A stretch of 6,997 bases of DNA, from contig CAIMEK010000835.1 in the NCBI GenBank assembly GCA_903839965.1, positions 1 through 6,997 of the forward strand, written 5' to 3'. Source of the stretch: an uncultured Acetobacteraceae bacterium (GTDB lineage: Bacteria > Pseudomonadota > Alphaproteobacteria > Acetobacterales > Acetobacteraceae). The translations under genes and the position numbers were made by a program. Under the pieces are notes generated by a model. It ran no database searches. It was given only the letters and a program-made list of their open reading frames with translations, and was not told where the DNA came from. Shown piece after piece: positions 5,438 through 6,997 of this stretch (position 1 is its first letter; every line of letters starts with the position of its first letter).

Positions 5438-5662
5438 TCAGACCTGCAGGTTCAGCAGCGAGCCGCGCGGCAGCTTCTTGCCGGCCGGCACGACCGGCGT
5501 CTGCGGCAGGGCCTGCTGGGTCGTCGAGGGGGTGGCGGACTGGGCACGCACCCGCATCGCGGCCCCGGTGGGGGCGGCGGATGCCGTGGGGCGCACAGGC
5601 GGCGCCAGGGGGGTGCCGGCGGAGAAGGCGGAGAGGGAACCGGGCGAGATCATGCCCGGCAT
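5438..5662 (-). CDS. Small Pro/Ala-rich hypothetical protein (74 aa) downstream of pgk
   Basis: I do not recognise a family. The sequence runs MPGMISPGSLSAFSAGTPLA, a low-complexity Pro/Ala/Thr/Ser-rich middle, then PVVPAGKKLPRGSLLNLQV at the C terminus. It has no clear signal peptide, membrane helix or Cys. Only 4 of 74 sense codons end in A or T, strong support for real coding. The ATG at 5662 follows GGAG by 4 nt; a second ATG at 5653 is nearly as good. It starts 37 nt after the pgk stop on the same strand, with no terminator hairpin seen between, so it probably belongs to the gap-pgk transcript. It looks largely disordered with a short defined C-terminal motif. Confidence 0.65.
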   Translation of the reverse strand: MPGMISPGSLSAFSAGTPLAPPVRPTASAAPTGAAMRVRAQSATPSTTQQALPQTPVVPAGKKLPRGSLLNLQV

Positions 5663-5699
5663 CCTGCTCCGCCTTTGGTTAACACCCGATGAACCCGTC

Positions 5700-6890
<1,191 letters not shown>

Positions 6891-6904
6891 GGTGCGAACC
6901 TCCC

Positions 6905-6997
6905 TTACAGGCTGGCCCAGTAGGCGGCGGTGTCGGCCATGCGGTTGGAGAAGCCCCACTCGTTGTCGTACCAGGCCATCACCCGCACCAGGGCGCC
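6905..6997 (-). CDS. gap: Glyceraldehyde-3-phosphate dehydrogenase, C-terminal 30 residues
   Basis: Oxidises glyceraldehyde 3-phosphate to 1,3-bisphosphoglycerate, the substrate of the next gene's product. Only the last 30 residues are in the window: GALVRVMAWYDNEWGFSNRM, then ADTAAYWASL and a TAA stop at 6907-6905. The WYDNEWGFSNRM segment is the universal C-terminal signature of type I GAPDH, including the Asn that contacts the NAD nicotinamide. The pgk ribosome site starts within the stop codon (TAAGGGAGG), so the two genes are closely coupled. The catalytic Cys lies outside the window. Confidence 0.97.
   Translation of the reverse strand, partial: GALVRVMAWYDNEWGFSNRMADTAAYWASL

Overview
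The window is GC-rich, gene-dense bacterial chromosome, most likely from an alphaproteobacterium and plausibly Acetobacteraceae/Rhodospirillales. That placement is inference. It rests on the alphaproteobacterial look of ribosomal protein S4, very high GC at third codon positions, a PEP-CTERM secreted protein and an FNR/FixK-type box. There are no RNA genes, CRISPR arrays, insertion sequences or prophage pieces, and the longest gene-free stretch is about 230 bases.

Layout, left to right. (1) Positions 1-1239, minus strand: the end of a sugar-acid operon, dgoK (2-dehydro-3-deoxygalactonokinase) overlapping dgoA (2-dehydro-3-deoxy-6-phosphogalactonate aldolase, cut by the window edge). These are the last two steps of the De Ley-Doudoroff route from galactonate to pyruvate and glyceraldehyde 3-phosphate. 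(2) 1397-2338, minus: a secreted zinc-metalloprotease-like protein with a signal peptide, an HELGH motif and a C-terminal PEP-CTERM-type sorting tail, followed by a hairpin plus T-tract terminator. (3) 2339-2567: a divergent regulatory region with an AT-rich inverted repeat, a candidate promoter for the protease and a near-perfect FNR/FixK box (TTGAT-N4-GTCAA). (4) 2568-3568, plus: an unrecognised 53-residue protein and an NfsA-type flavin nitroreductase, probably one low-oxygen-responsive operon, ending in a perfect 12-bp hairpin shared with the convergent rpsD. (5) 3612-4229, minus: rpsD (ribosomal protein S4) with a strong sigma-70-type promoter and a leader of about 130 nt. (6) 4407-5335, minus: a NUDIX hydrolase with a zinc-ribbon-like N terminus, overlapping by 4 nt a short proline-rich exported protein. 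(7) 5438-6997, minus: the glycolytic pair gap (C-terminal end only) and pgk, followed by a small unrecognised Pro/Ala-rich protein.

Most of this is housekeeping and central metabolism. The dgo genes deliver glyceraldehyde 3-phosphate to the step carried out by the GAPDH and phosphoglycerate kinase encoded at the other end. The accessory parts worth attention are the PEP-CTERM metalloprotease with its operator-like repeat, the FNR-box nitroreductase operon with its small leading protein, the NUDIX/exported-protein coupling, and the small gene after pgk. I see no convincing new multi-gene defence or mobile system here.
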